Shown piece by piece: positions 47,307-59,994 of a stretch of DNA of 64,000 bases; positions within the stretch are counted from its first letter, which is position 1; each line of letters opens with the position of its first letter. The notes under the pieces were generated by a model. That model had not been told where the DNA came from and did not search any database. It saw only the letters and a list, made by a program, of their open reading frames with translations. The stretch spans positions 30,134,501 through 30,198,500 of the forward strand of contig BSBN01000213.1 in assembly GCA_027924645.1 (NCBI GenBank). Reading direction: 5' to 3'. A program made the translations under genes and the position numbers. Origin of the DNA: Cunninghamia lanceolata (lineage: Eukaryota; Streptophyta; Pinopsida; Cupressales; Cupressaceae).

Positions 47307-49286
47307 CTCCTTGTAACGCCCCGCATGAACACCTTAGAGAACAACACATCTACACTATGCAAAACAGAATAATTTTTTTTTTAAAAATGAATAAAGTAAT
47401 AAAGTAATGTTTAACACAGCATTACACATCATTAAACTATCAACTTGTTACTCTAAGATTACATGGAAGCATTACTTGACAAAACAAACAACATAATCTG
47501 ACATACATCATTAACTAACATTAATAGATCATTCTAAACCTATTGCATTTAATCAATAAACATTTACATCTCTATAACATCAGATGAGTAATCATCAGGA
47601 TCTGGTACATAATTACAATTTCTTCTCACACATGCGTACATCATTGCATTGTTACTTAACACCTTTTGGTCACATACATTATAAATCAACTGATACACAG
47701 ACAAGTACATGAATACAAATTACTTACTTCCTATCTAGTACAAGATCTGACGGCTGATACACAAGGTACCTCATCCTCGCACACGAACAATAGCAAGGAG
47801 AAAAACCAATGGATAAAAGCTCTTCCACCCAACCATGTGGAACCCTAAGGTCCACCCCCCGAGCTAGGAGTTAACATAAGGTTCCCACTACAACATATAG
47901 TCAGGTAGACAGTAGACTATAAGAACAAGACAACACATAACTCCAACAACACAAGTCAATATCACAAACAACTTAACAACACTTCCAGAGGCAAGCACAT
48001 AACGAATGGGGAGAGTACAACTAGGGAATGCTAGGCTACAGTAGGGAGGAGTGTCATCACATGGCTTGTCATGGGTTGTCCTGGTAAGCCTTCCTAGGCC
48101 CCGACCCCCATCTTGGGTTGTCCTGGCAACCTCTCCCGACTCCTGGCGCCCATACAACGCTCATGCGGAATCAACATACCTTTCGTGAGGATAAAGTAGT
48201 TGATCTTGCCATTCTAGGCCTTCTCATCTCATCTCAAGCCTAAACGAGCACTTGAGCCATGAGTGAGGCATCCACTTATCTTTATTTAGGTGTGATTAAC
48301 TACCCAACCCCCTAATTCATTATTTAGGTTATCACTGAGTTATCAAACTCCCACATGGGTTGTCCTGGACGCCACTTTGGGCTCCGGCCCCCATTGAGAG
48401 CCACTCCCCTACCTGCAACTAGAAAACCCCACTCAACAAGCATAGAAACATCATCAGGACAACGAGGATACAGGAACCATGCAAAAAATCAACCATCTTG
48501 CACACAATTATCCTCATATCAACATGTGTATATAACAATGCAAGGAATTAACCACCTTGCATGTCATCTTAATCACAAGGACAACTAACAAAACATTGTC
48601 CATAGCATTACATAAACATTACTCCATTACTGTACTCGATGTCTCCCATTGTCTAGACCAACACTACATCTCAAACAAATAAATACATCATAACATCCAT
48701 GAAGGACCTTTTACACATCTTGATGAATTTACATCTTAGCATATGAAATCAAGACATAACATTCTACGCCTCTGGAAGACTAACCTCGACAACAAGACCC
48801 TATTACGACCAACAAATTTCACTTACAATTTGTAATTAGACTCACCATTTAATGCAATACTTATAAATCAAGTTTCCATTACATTATTTATATACTTATT
48901 CCTAACCCAAACATCATAAGAAAATGTAGTAAATTCAAAACTAAATTGAATTAAATTCATCAACACTAATATTTATTCATATAAAATTTTATTTATTCAA
49001 TCGATATCACAAAATTTACTTATTTTATTCCATTTCCATAATAAGTTTAATAAGCCCAATAATTTAATCCTATAAATTTCAATAACTTGATTTAAATAAA
49101 TTGAATGACTTAACTATAATATTTAATCTATACTTGATTTTAGCAACTAACAAAATATATTTTCATTTGATCATTTATCTAATACCTATTTATTCCCAAT
49201 GGTTTTCTCCATCATGAAGTTTATACAATTTCGATTAACATTCACTCATACACTCCCCAGGTAGTTTGGGGATTACAACGATTACT

Positions 49287-49332
49287 TTGAAATAATAATA
49301 ATAATAATAATGAATAAATAAATAAATAACTT
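49287..49332. repeat. AAT/AAAT microsatellite
   Basis: Runs of AAT followed by GAATAAATAAATAAATAA make up a short microsatellite. Confidence 0.85.
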
Positions 49333-49987
49333 GGATCATTGGATAGTAAGTATATTCCATTCTTATAATTTAGCTGCATAGAGGGTGGAGGCATTGCATA
49401 TGAGAAATTCCCACATTTCATTGAGAGAGCCCACGGAGATTAGCCTTGAAAGTGTCGGTGCTATGATAGAAATTGAGATACTAGTTAAGAATTTAGTAAT
49501 GGGTGATCATGTTGTATTGGAGCCTTGGATCCCTCGTAACATTTGTTTAATTTGCAAGCAAGGAAGTAATAATTCATGTTGAGGGATTAGGTTTGTTTGA
49601 ACACCTCCTGTTCATGGAGCTTTTGCATAATAGGGGTGCATCTTGCATATTTATGCCACTATTACTAGACAATATATCTCTAGAAGAGGGTGCTATGTGA
49701 GAGCCTCTCAGAGTGGGTGTGCATGCTTGTATCCATGCTAGCATGAGTCTAGATATTGGAAGTGGGTCCAATTAGTTTGATGATTATACTTGTTACCCAT
49801 GGCCTTTGGTGTTTTTAGAGTTGTAATAAGAACACTTAACCAGAGCAAGGGAGTTGGGAGCCAATCCTATGTCCTTGTTAGGTAAGATGAAAAAGATTGT
49901 GATGGCCGGTATTGGGCAATACCCATGGTCTGCCATATCTTCAAAAAAAAAATTTGAATCAAATGAATGTTTAACACCCTCAGGCCT

Positions 49988-50115
49988 TAGACGACAACTA
50001 TTCCATTTTCTTTTGTAATAATGAGATCATCATGAAAGATAATGGCATGGTCTTCTCTGGTAACTTGTACATCGAACCCAGCAAACCTAGCACCACATTC
50101 CCGTGGCTTCATAGG
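49988..50115 (-). pseudogene. Exon fragment of glycerophosphodiester phosphodiesterase (GDPD)
   Basis: On the minus strand a short frame reads GARFAGFDVQVTREDHAIIF, then HDDLIITKENGIV, and hits a stop two codons later. From memory the FDVQVT...P(V/I)IFHDD...ENG pattern is the second conserved block of plant GDPD enzymes, which hydrolyse glycerophosphodiesters to glycerol-3-phosphate. The acidic FDVQ segment and the HD pair belong to the metal and active site. The expected first block (HRG) and everything downstream are missing, and the usual Glu before Phe is Gly here. It is a decayed or captured exon. Confidence 0.7.
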
Positions 50116-50646
50116 ATGACATTATAGTGCTTTTCCCTAATCGGTTGCATCTGCTTGCAGCTCTCGGTAACTAAAACTCTCAGAGCGCTGAAATTTGCGT
50201 AACTAATTTCTACCATAGCAAATCTGTGGATTGTGTAACGAATCTCTGCCATCAGCGAATTGTCTCTTCACCCCTCTGGATTGGATTAGGTGTTAAGAAA
50301 TAGTAGAATTAGAAATATAGAAGAATCTTTATTATTATGTGGCATCTAATATTGTGCGGGCTGTGCCTTTGCGAACAATGTGCATAAATGGCCAACAAAA
50401 TGATAATATGCACAAATAAACGCATCATAATTAATGTGTTTTTAACTATTTTAATTATCATATTTAGTATGATGATTCTGGCTTAATATTTAGGACACGA
50501 GACATTATCAAGCACTATAATGCCCTTATGCACTAGGTGACATGGGCAGGATATGAACGAAATGGATTTTGCAAGTTAGTAGCAGAGAGCGGTACACTCT
50601 AGAATCACAGTTGTAACACTTATCTCCATGCCTGCAGTCAATTTAT

Positions 50647-51167
50647 TTTGTGTACATGGTTGACCTTCCAGCCCGTGCAGCTATCTTGAAGACGCCACAA
50701 ACTTTATCATTGCGATGCCTGTTAAATCTGCCAGGCGTTTTCCTGCAGATCACATATGAATATCGGCCTAGGAGTATTTACAGCGACCCTACTTTTGATG
50801 GCACATTTTATGTTCTTTTTTCAAACCCCTATGCAGCAATGGGTTAGTGTGGTGAGTGCGAATGGTAAGGAGGACCGATGCAAGATAGAGGAATTAGTTG
50901 TGCCGTTGGATTTTCAGGCTGCAAAATGATACACACTTTTCTTGTAGCAGACATATCACATCCCTAGGCGCAGAAGTTTTTATTCAAGTTGGGGAAATTA
51001 GCTGGGACGAAGAAGGCAGCCGTGATCTAGATGTCATCATACAGAATGCAATACACATAATAATTTCATTGCGAAAGCTTCAGTCATCCACAGAAGAATT
51101 TGACAGCATCAACTCTCAAGCCCAGGCAAGGGCGAAAGCTCTTGCGCGGTCACTGCGAATGTTTTGA
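50647..51167 (+). CDS. Unidentified open regions, possibly a decayed gene fragment
   Basis: Two open stretches lie on the plus strand. 50650-50847 contains TYEYRPRSIYSDPTFDGTFY, and 50898-51167 contains GAEVFIQVGEISWDEEGSRD followed by a helical Ala/Ser/Gln-rich end. Their composition is more protein-like than the surroundings, but I recognise neither. There is no clear start context, they are in different frames, and an intron or frameshift would be needed to join them. They may be cargo of the candidate insertion or chance open frames. Confidence 0.25.
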
Positions 51168-51599
51168 GAAACAAGCCTAAACTTTTATCATCATTGGCCT
51201 TACAAGTTTTACAATAAATACACTCGGCAGGGATGAATTGGATCTTACGGAAATTCAGAGTATAATGACCACAGAATAACTTAAAAATGATTTGAATGAG
51301 TAGAGGAATCGCAGAATAAAAAACCCTAGATATAGTCCTTGAATGCAAGATGAGAAAATAACATTAACACAATTAAAGGAACCTGTTTACGCTGCAATGA
51401 CCTCAATCTGTTCTTCGCAGCTCCGTTCTCCTTCCCAGATCTCCAACTCTATTTTTCTTTTCTGTCCTTCTCTTCTTCTTTCCGCCTATTATATAGAATC
51501 CCCTACCCTAATTGCTTGTACTCCACCGTTAGGGAATAAACCCACAATCCAATGCAAACCGTCCAAAGAAAATACAGCCTACATTCTTTTAATTTTTTT

Positions 51600-53654
51600 T
51601 TAATAACATTACAATGTAACCTCCTATATTTTTATTTACTCAAAGATAACATACATTTAATATATTACAGCTTATAATTTTTATTTTATTTAATTTAGTA
51701 TTTCATATAGATATTTAATATATAACAACTCATAAATACATTTTACTTTATTAAATCATTTATTTACTTGGCCACATATATTTACTTTCATGTTTATTTT
51801 ATTAATTATAAAACAACTCCACAACTTATAATGCTACTTTATAACTAATTTAACTCCTTTATTATTTATTTTTATTTATTTAATATTTAATATACATTTG
51901 TTATATAACAACTAATAATTATTTATAATTCTATTTAATAATCACAATCAAATTTATCTATTTATATACCACAACTAACCAATCATAATCATGCAATTAC
52001 TCGACCATCAAGCATGCAGAGAAAGCAAGACGACAACCCATGGAGACAAACGAAACTAAGAACAACGACTAGACGCAAAACTGAAGACTTATCCTCTACA
52101 AGGATGACGGATAACTAGGGAACCTTATGCTAACTCCCATCAACAATTCCATTGGCTAGGGCACGCTCAGACCTGCTAGTTCAGGTGGAGTCGATGCCCG
52201 GTACTTGCATCCTGCAGCAAACCTCAAGGTTAAACATATATATACAATATGAAGTCACACAGTAAACAGAAATCGCAGCGTGGCAGGGTACTCGGACATG
52301 AGTAATGCGACACTGTTCTGTTCACATATATCCACAATTAAATATTCAGTTGTCTACAAGAACATAGAACAGTCAATAACAATAGGATCTAGTATAACAA
52401 TTATTGTTAAAACATCATAACCCTGATTAGATATCACATTAACCTCAGAAGTAACATTAATCCATTATATCAAATATGTCCATCAAACTATGAAACATAA
52501 AATATCAATAATCCAATATCATCAATCGTCATCATAGAAATAGGTCCATAAACAACTCGACGTAATAACAAGGAATCCATGTCATGATATCTAATCCTAC
52601 TAGGAATACTATCAGTCTAACATAAGCAAGGTGAGGGGCACTACACTCCTTTATTTCAAAAACACTTATAGATTCAAACCATCCCTAATATCAAAACACA
52701 TTACCTTATTCCTCCATTTATAAAATAGTATTTTAGAATGATTGTTCCTCCAAAAACTTATCCTTACAACTCTTTATCACTTCTTTTATCAAAAGGAATA
52801 AAATCTTCTATCTCCAACTACAATACTTTCAAAACTCAAATCCAAACAAATGCATCATTCTAAGATTTGAACCTTTAACCACTTAGACAAAATTAAATAT
52901 TCTCACCAATTGGTCCATTTATTGTTACCAAACTTTAATATAAATGTGAACTTAATCTGTACTTACTTTACCATACACCCTTTTTATCTTGCATTTGTTG
53001 AGCTCCTCCTTAAAATGTGATGTGAATCAATGCACTCTGTCATGAGAGTTTGTAAGACTTCTTTCTATTATGTGTTGATTGTTGCTTCTTCCCACACTTT
53101 GATTTCTTCTTCTCACACAGGTTCACCTCTTTACAATATTCAAGACTAGTCTAAAAACGTAGCATGGAAAAGGTGTATTAACTTCACTAGCATTCTCCAA
53201 CGTATGAGCAAAGATTATTGTAGACAAATGGACATATATCTGCTAGGGTAAGTGCATAGGTTACTGTCACTTGAGTGGAATAAAATGAATACACTAGAGA
53301 CTCGTGGGCAACCAGGCGATAAAGATGCATGGTGAACTAGATCAAAATCATTTCTGCATTTGGCATACAATTCTTTCAGCACAGAGATGCACAGACCAGT
53401 GAACAAAAGAGAAGTGTATGCCTCCTCTATCCTTTATGTATTACAACAACAATGCATCAGCCACATCTACAATCATGAATATCAATCCTTCGCAGATATA
53501 GCCGGCCATGGCTCACATTTTTCTTTCGCAAACCCTAATTTCTCCACAGCAAGATCCGTTCTGTAACTGCTAGCAATATTAAATGCAAAGATTTGATTTT
53601 CTAGATTGACAAACTCGCTCAACAATCTTTTTCTTCACAACCCATTCTCAAAAT
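51600..53654. other. AT-rich non-coding interior
   Basis: AT-rich between 51600 and 51990, then of mixed composition. No recognisable coding region was found up to the PBS of the short-LTR element. Confidence 0.5.
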
Positions 53655-53666
53655 GCTTTGATACCA
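53655..53666 (-). other. PBS of the short-LTR element
   Basis: The minus strand reads TGGTATCAAAGC immediately after the LTR, close to the TGGTATCAGAGC initiator-Met tRNA site common in plant copia elements. Confidence 0.85.
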
Positions 53667-53935
53667 TAATAAAATATGATGGAGCAAATGCAAATTCACA
53701 ACAAAAATAAAAACATAAAATTTTATATTGAATTGAATCTGATGATCTTACAATATAGTGCAGTGGCTTTTTAAAGCCTTACAAATTCCCATGTAAGTAA
53801 CTAAAAAATCATACGGGAATATAACTAACTCTTATAAACTAACAATAGTTTATTTAATATTATCTATAACATATACTAACTATTGTTTTATTTATAAACT
53901 ATAAACTAACTAAATGTAAACCTTAAATTCTAACA
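53667..53935 (-). repeat. 5' LTR of the short-LTR element (269 bp)
   Basis: It matches 34463-34738 with a few substitutions and small gaps. It starts TGTTAGAATTTAAGG at 53935 and ends TTTTATTA at 53667. Confidence 0.9.
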
Positions 53936-53940
53936 GTTAT

Positions 53941-54890
53941 CAGTATAAGGGTTTAATTTTACGTGCAAATAATTAAGAAAATAACACTTTATAACCCTAA
54001 AATCTCCCTATTAAGTTGAAATACGAGATTTTACACTTTATAACCCTAAAATCTCCCTGTTAAGTTGAAATTTAAATACATCCAACATAGATTAATAAAA
54101 ATATAATTAGAAATTTAATTAACACAATCACACCCACAACTCTTTTACACAAGAAGACCTTAATCCTCTCTTAGGATAAGGTCTAGGTACACTAGAGAAA
54201 CACAACAGTGGTTTCTTAGGGAACCTTCACAATTTTTTATTGGTCATGGAATTAAACTTGCACACTTACACAAAAATGTTAATATATCTGAGATAATAGC
54301 CGAAGTAATATTCATAATTAAATTAATATGTGTATCATAAATATTTCATAATTAACAATATTATCATAAGTAAATGAAAATCAAATAGTAAGTTTAATTC
54401 ATCATATTAATATAAAATCATATAAAAATAGCATTTAATCAAATACAATTTAGATTCATCATACACAATTATGTTCATTCTAAAGTCAACCCCTAGTGAT
54501 AAATTAATTATAATTCATAAACTCTAATATAGAAAATATGAACAAGTCCATAATTATTAGTTACTCAAGTCATCATCAAACATATACTAAACTACTATTC
54601 TAAACATAGTATTAGTGTCATCATAGTCTATAATCGTCACAAGTAAAATATCCTACCCATGAGTGTCATAAGCAAAAGAGTCTATGAAAATAAGATGTGA
54701 ACCTAAGGTGGAGGAGTGGGCCTCACATGGAGATCAAAAGAGATAGAGAGAACATAAAAATTTGGCTTAGCTAGATTAAGTATATCAATTCACTTTTATA
54801 GAGATTTAACATACATGATTGTAGACCATTGTGTGTTCCTTTGACATTGGGAATGAAGTTATCTATTACACAATTCTACATCATGATCGG
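53941..54890. other. No gene recognised
   Basis: AT-rich sequence in which CACTTTATAACCCTAAAATCTC occurs twice, 49 bases apart (53985 and 54034). Nothing coding is visible. Confidence 0.5.
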
Positions 54891-54892
54891 AG

Positions 54893-55636
54893 ATGGAAGA
54901 CATGAGTAGAGTGTCTTACTATAGTGCAGTTAGAATTTTAATGTATGCTATGGTCTACATTAGACCAAACATTACTTGAGTAGTGGAAGTTCTCAGTAGT
55001 TTTATTTCTAATCCTAGATAGATTCATTGGAATGTTGTTAAGAGAGTCTTTAGATATTTACATGATACCTCAAAGTATTTCTTGTGTTATTATGGTAATT
55101 TGATAGGAGACAAGCATTCTCTTGATATTTATGGTTATGTGGACTTAGATTGGGTAGGTTATATTGATAGTAAAAGATCCACTGGTGCTTATGTTTTTAC
55201 TCTATTTAGTGGTACATTAAGTTGGACAAGTGACAAGTTTGGTCGCTTTGTCCACTATAGAGGCTGAGTATATGGAAATAACTCATGCCTATAAAGAAGC
55301 TATTTGACTTAAGAGATTATGTTTAGATGTTGGGCCAAAACAAGGTGTAGTTACTCTTTATTGTGATATTCAGTGTAATTTGTTTGGGAAAGAACCCAAC
55401 ATTTCATGCAAGGACCAAGCACATAGATGTGTAGTATCATTTTGTGAGAGCTATGATTGAAGATGGAAGGGTGAAATTGGAAAAGCTAGAGACTTTGATG
55501 AATTTTGCAAATCCATTGACTAAGCTTGTGAGCACTAAGAAGTTCAAATGGTGTTCAAAGTCTATGGGCCTTTTGGCCCTTATTAGTTGATTCCATGATG
55601 GTATGTTTCCCTTTGGCTCTTGCAAGGTATTCGACA
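54893..55636 (+). pseudogene. Copia pol C-terminal fragment (end of RT and RNase H)
   Basis: The plus frame reads YSAVRILMYAMVYIRPNI, HWNVVKRVFRYL, then DLDWVGYIDSKRSTGAYVFT and LSWTS. After a one-base frameshift near 55242 it continues ALSTIEAEYMEITHAYKEA. These are the last RT block and the copia RNase H (DADW...RST, S..EAEY). Stop codons near 54980 and 55015 and further decay downstream make it non-functional. Upstream RT, integrase and the 5' LTR are absent. Confidence 0.85.
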
Positions 55637-55646
55637 AGTGGGAGAA
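55636..55646 (+). other. Polypurine tract of the truncated copia element
   Basis: AAGTGGGAGAA directly precedes TGTTGGGACTT, the standard copia PPT-LTR junction. Confidence 0.85.
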
Positions 55647-56471
55647 TGTTGGGACTTAAAATGTCTCAACTTTGGCAATACCTAAGTTTATTGATTTAAT
55701 TATTTAACATTTTCCTACATCTATTTATTATTAATATTGTGCTCCACCAAATGTGGCTTGGGATTTTTGAGGTGACATTTATGCCAAGTGTCAGTGCTTT
55801 GCAGTGGTTATTAAATAATATTATATATTGGTTATTTGACATATTTTATGACATGTAAAAGCCTATAAGAGAGCTGCATTGGAATATTGACTAGCTATGA
55901 TGTAGAGTGTTAATTATTAATCATAAGAACTTATTTTAGACTATTTATATTTAGAAAACCTGGGCACCCAAGTTGGGTGGTCAACTATGATGCATTCTGA
56001 CAGATTATGATAGGTGTAAGAGGCTATTTTTATCTTGTATTCAATATATTCCCTAGGAGGCATTGGAGATTGGGCCCAAGTTGGGTGCCATACATCTTGG
56101 GTGTATTTGCGCATGGTTTTGTAAACCATAGATGGTTTTTAGGTTGCCATAAGTCTATAAATTAAGAGCATAAAGAGTAGTTTTATATTTGAGTGTTTGT
56201 AGGTACATAGGTACCACTAGAATACTATTAGAATTACTCTATATTTGAATGTTGGTGTATTACTTCTGTAAAAACTTTCATTACAAGTGTATTGTAATCC
56301 TTTGTTGATTTGATAATACGTTGTGTAGATTTTGGAGTTGATTTTTTTCTCCCGAAATGGTTTTCCCCATGTAAATCATTGTGTTATGGTTTATTGCTTA
56401 TTGTTGATTTCTATGTGTTTCTCTACTTTCTGTAATAAGTTTGTATCTAATTTTAGGTTATTTTAATAACA
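55647..56471 (+). repeat. 3' LTR of the truncated copia element
   Basis: It begins TGTTGGGACTT after the PPT. The right boundary is uncertain: TAATAACA ends at 56471 and ATGTTAACA at 56489, and either could be the LTR end. Confidence 0.6.
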
Positions 56472-56489
56472 CTCCTCTCAATGTTAACA

Positions 56490-57675
56490 TAGGAAGTTAT
56501 TTCCATATAGCTTGCTTCCTTACATCTTTTTGGATTGGAAAGACCTTCTACATGGACCTATTGGTCTAATATTGCCTAAGGGAAGGAATGTTCAATGCAC
56601 ATGGATCTTCATCAACGTTTATTTTCATCCTTCCATCATTGGTGTAGGAGGAAACACACTTTTTGGGGATCTCTCTCATCCTCTATCTTTCATCTCTTTG
56701 GAAGGGAGTTTTATCCTATGGGTTTAATCCTTCTCTTCTATTTGGTGGGGGGGCAGGTATACTTTCTTTGTACCTTGAAGTCTTTTAGATTATATGGCTA
56801 CCTCATTTGGCTTGTCTTGCCAAGACCCATTTATTTTTTCCCTAAGTTGCACTTAAGGGGGAATATTGGTGTACATTTTTTATATAATCACACCTTATAT
56901 TAAGTTTTCTTAGGTAACTTTGTTTATCTACTTAAGTGAATTAGGAAATAAGAGCACATGTCAATTGCCTTGATTAATGAGATTCTTTGTCACTTCTACC
57001 TCATTCATCTCTGTGATTAATGGTAGTTAGGTGCCACCTATCCCTCATCAAGATGAGTTATCTTGACATCTCTACTCCTACATGTTGACTCAGTCCATGA
57101 ATCACTATGGACAACTAAACCTCCTAGAGTGTATATATTTAGACTATTTATGAATAAAGATGAGTTATCTTGGGACACTTTTCACCATAACTTTTGCATC
57201 CTAGAGTGTATATATTATAGTCCATTTCCATTGTTTTATATCCCTTGAATACATATATTAGAATGTTGTTGTTCGCATCTTATTTTTATTTGAATTAGTG
57301 TTGTCTTACTATTATCATTTCTATGGAGATTTAGTATTGCAAGATCTTTATTAAATCAAACAATGTCAATATTGCTTTAGCATATTTAATTTTTGCCTCA
57401 CTATATGTAGGTTTCTTATCATTGCTTGGCATACTTTGAGGGGCCATGTTTTTTACTATAGTGATGGTAGTTGACGAGTAAATGAACTTATACTTTGAAG
57501 CCATGTGATTTTAGAGAAGTAAATGAAGTTACATTTTGAAGAGGATCTATGATTAGATTCATTAGAAAATTAAGTCTAAATTCACATCTTTGTTTCCTAA
57601 GGCATTAATTGAAATTTGTGAGGTCCACCCCTTTCCCTCATATTCTCATCTTACTTTAATGGAATTGGTTGTGTA
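56490..57675. other. Probable element remnant, no gene recognised
   Basis: A 102-codon frame near 56595-56903 has no domain I recognise. A PPT-like TTAAGGGGGAA at about 56857 followed by TATTGGTGTAC suggests the end of another decayed copia element. Confidence 0.35.
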
Positions 57676-59764
57676 TGTTGAACACACCAGGATACTGAGA
57701 GGGGGGGTGAATTAGTATCCAAACAAATCTTAAATCCTCCAGAGCAGACTAAATCTTAAACTTTACAGCATTAACATAAACATAAAAGATCAACACAATG
57801 CACAACAACACATAACACCAGATGTACGTGGAAAACCCCAAAAGGGGAAAAACCACGGTGAGGATTAACTCACAATATACGAATCTCACTACTATAAAAA
57901 TTACAACTTTGTTTTAGGGCTACAACCCAAGGAAGCTACTACTCCTTGTTGACTTTGTTTTAGGGCTTCAACCCAAGGAAGCTATGACTCCATGAAGAAA
58001 GGTTTTAGGGTCACTCCCAAGGAAGCTACAACTCCCTACAGACTTTTTTTAGGGCTAGAACCCAAGGAAACAACTACTCCCTGGACTGAGAACAAACTCA
58101 GAAATGATTACAACATGATATTCCTTCTACTATCTGAAACTGACAATGAAGCTCACTCCTTATGATGATTGCAGATTTGCCTCTTTAAACCTCTTTTGAT
58201 GATTGAATCAATTAGGCACACTCTTCACTTCCCTTCTATCACACAAATATCTTCAAGATGAATCAGGACAGGCTCTAAAACTTCCTCTCTTTCTCTTTCA
58301 GTCATACATCATAATGCATTACACATTCATAATTTGCTCCTCACATTCACATTCTTGTAATCATACCTCACCTAGATCAACCAGGTTTATAATATATACA
58401 TGATATTACATTGATTACATTGCAAGTCGACCAAAAATACAAAAAAATTACAATTACAAGTCGGCCAGAGATTAAACAACATGAAACATGTAGAGAGCAA
58501 GCCCTAACATGAACTACACGCAACACCAGGAAGAGAAACACACCTTATAGATTCCAAAACATGCTTAACCCAGTCCTAAACATCCTTCACAGCATCATCC
58601 TTCATAGAATAACATCTGCATGATTCACACAATTGAATTAGGTCACCCTTAAGCAAGAAAACATGAAGCTTGTAGCACAATGGTCATTACAACTTGGTGG
58701 TACTCTTGGAAGATTAAACATTCCTTGCACTTCTCCCAAATGAGTTGGCATGACCCACACAAGATCTCTAACCACTTCTTGAACTCCACACATCAACAAA
58801 TTTGTGGCACACATCACCAACATTTCAATGTTAGCCTCAATACTAATAACTCTTCACAAACGGACTTGAAAACTTTGTGCAGTATTGGAAACATGGAATA
58901 TTTGCATGTGCATCAAACCTGAGAAACATAGAGACATGTGGAATGTCCACATAAACTCATATAACTGATCTGTACATTCTCCAACTGGCATAAGTACTCA
59001 AACATGTGTCCTAAGAACAATTAGGCATCTGAAACCATTTGTAATACACTGTCATTTGAAAATTGAACTTGTAGACCTCCAAATCAATGATACTGCACAA
59101 TAGTATGCATTGAACATCCTTGAACATGTTCACAAAACCATATGGACAAATCTTCGCTTCCAGAGGAATGTGGGGCATTCCAATCAACCTTCATCATCAC
59201 TTTATCCTACCAGAGCACAGACCAGAACTATGTCACTTGTAACTTTCACTGCTGAAGGTATAATGACTTGAACTCTTGGATATAACACCTTCACAACATA
59301 CTAAGCTTTACTTCTGAACCGCATGACCATATCTTCAAATGCAGAGCATTTTACCAACTGGTCTTCAAGGCAACTTCCTGCATCAGAAACCTTCATCAAT
59401 CATCCTGAGACTAGAGTCTTCTTGTAGCAGCACATACACCCTTAGAAACAATAGGAGGGAGCATACAACATGCTACAGATCATTAGCACTATATTTCCAA
59501 CATCAACATTACTTCTAATTATCATCTTAATGCTTCTAATTCCCATCTTAATATATCATCATGATATCATCTCTGGTAACCACAAACATGCTCAATACAA
59601 CTTTAGTTGATATTAATCAAGGCATGACATCCAACCATGAACATCAACAACACCACTGCTAGTACACCATTGTAGTAAATAAGTGACAGTCCAAATTGAG
59701 TGTTGACATCAATGACAACCACACAACCACATTAGTGACAACCTTAGGTAACATATGTGCAACA
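57676..59764 (-). repeat. 3' LTR of the Sirevirus-like copia element (about 2.1 kb)
   Basis: The minus-strand start TGTTGCACATATG (59764) follows AAAGGGGGAGAT. The proposed end is GTGTTCAACA (57676). The termini TGTTG/CAACA support the boundaries, but the partner LTR is not available. Confidence 0.65.
57907..58090. repeat. Diverged ~45-55-bp tandem repeat in the copia LTR, four units
   Basis: Units contain TTTTAGGGCT(A/T)CAACCCAAGGAAGCTA followed by ACTCC, with spacing variation and substitutions. Confidence 0.75.
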
Positions 59765-59990
59765 ATCTCCCCCTTTGGCATTGATGGCAACACACACCTA
59801 CTCATTCTCCCCCTTTGACATCAAGGACAAAGGGTAATTACTTCTCCCCCTTAGGGTACAAACTCTTCTTTTCAACCTTCTCCCCCTTGTCAGTAGCAAC
59901 CACTACCTACTCCCCATGAGAGGTAGCCACCATCAGTCCAAGAAAAAAATATAGCATGAATTACTCCCCTTAGATAGATGAAACAACTAT
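59765..59990 (-). other. Multiple polypurine tracts before the copia 3' LTR
   Basis: The plus strand shows CTCCCCCTTTGGCA, CTCCCCCTTTGACA, CTCCCCCTTAGGG, CTCCCCCTTGTCA and CTCCCCTTAGA, the complements of five AAGGGGGAG-like tracts. The one next to 59764 should be the functional PPT. Confidence 0.75.
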
Positions 59991-59994
59991 GCAT

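Larger units (their letters stand above)
47312..52645. mobile_element. Candidate insertion with TGTA(A/G)YGCCCC ends and CTCCT duplication
   Basis: The left end TGTAACGCCCC and the right end GGGGCACTACA form an 11-base terminal inverted repeat with two mismatches, and CTCCT flanks both sides (47307-47311, 52646-52650). Inside, GGAGTTAACATAAGGTTCCC (about 47868) recurs in inverted orientation near 52118. An LTR-like end GGGGATTACA also occurs at 49277. No RT or integrase is visible. The middle carries a gene fragment and an unidentified open region. The exact class is unclear, and a composite of two inverted LTR-type sequences is possible. Confidence 0.4.
34463..53935 (-). mobile_element. Short-LTR element without recognisable pol, split by gypsy-2
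   Basis: Short LTRs at 34463-34738 and 53667-53935 match over their length. They are flanked by a perfect 5-base duplication, GTTAT (34458-34462 and 53936-53940). In minus orientation the 5' LTR is followed directly by TGGTATCAAAGC, an initiator-Met-type PBS, and the 3' LTR is preceded by AAGGGGGGG. After removing gypsy-2 and its duplication about 7.8 kb remain, and no gag or pol domain is visible there. A copia-derived non-autonomous (LARD-like) element fits, possibly enlarged by the insertion at 47312-52645. Confidence 0.8.

Noticed and set aside
47312..49277. A stand-alone solo LTR from TGTAACGCCCC to GGGGATTACA
   Set aside because: The flanks CTCCT and ACGAT do not match. The CTCCT duplication at 52646 fits the longer interval better, though both remain uncertain.
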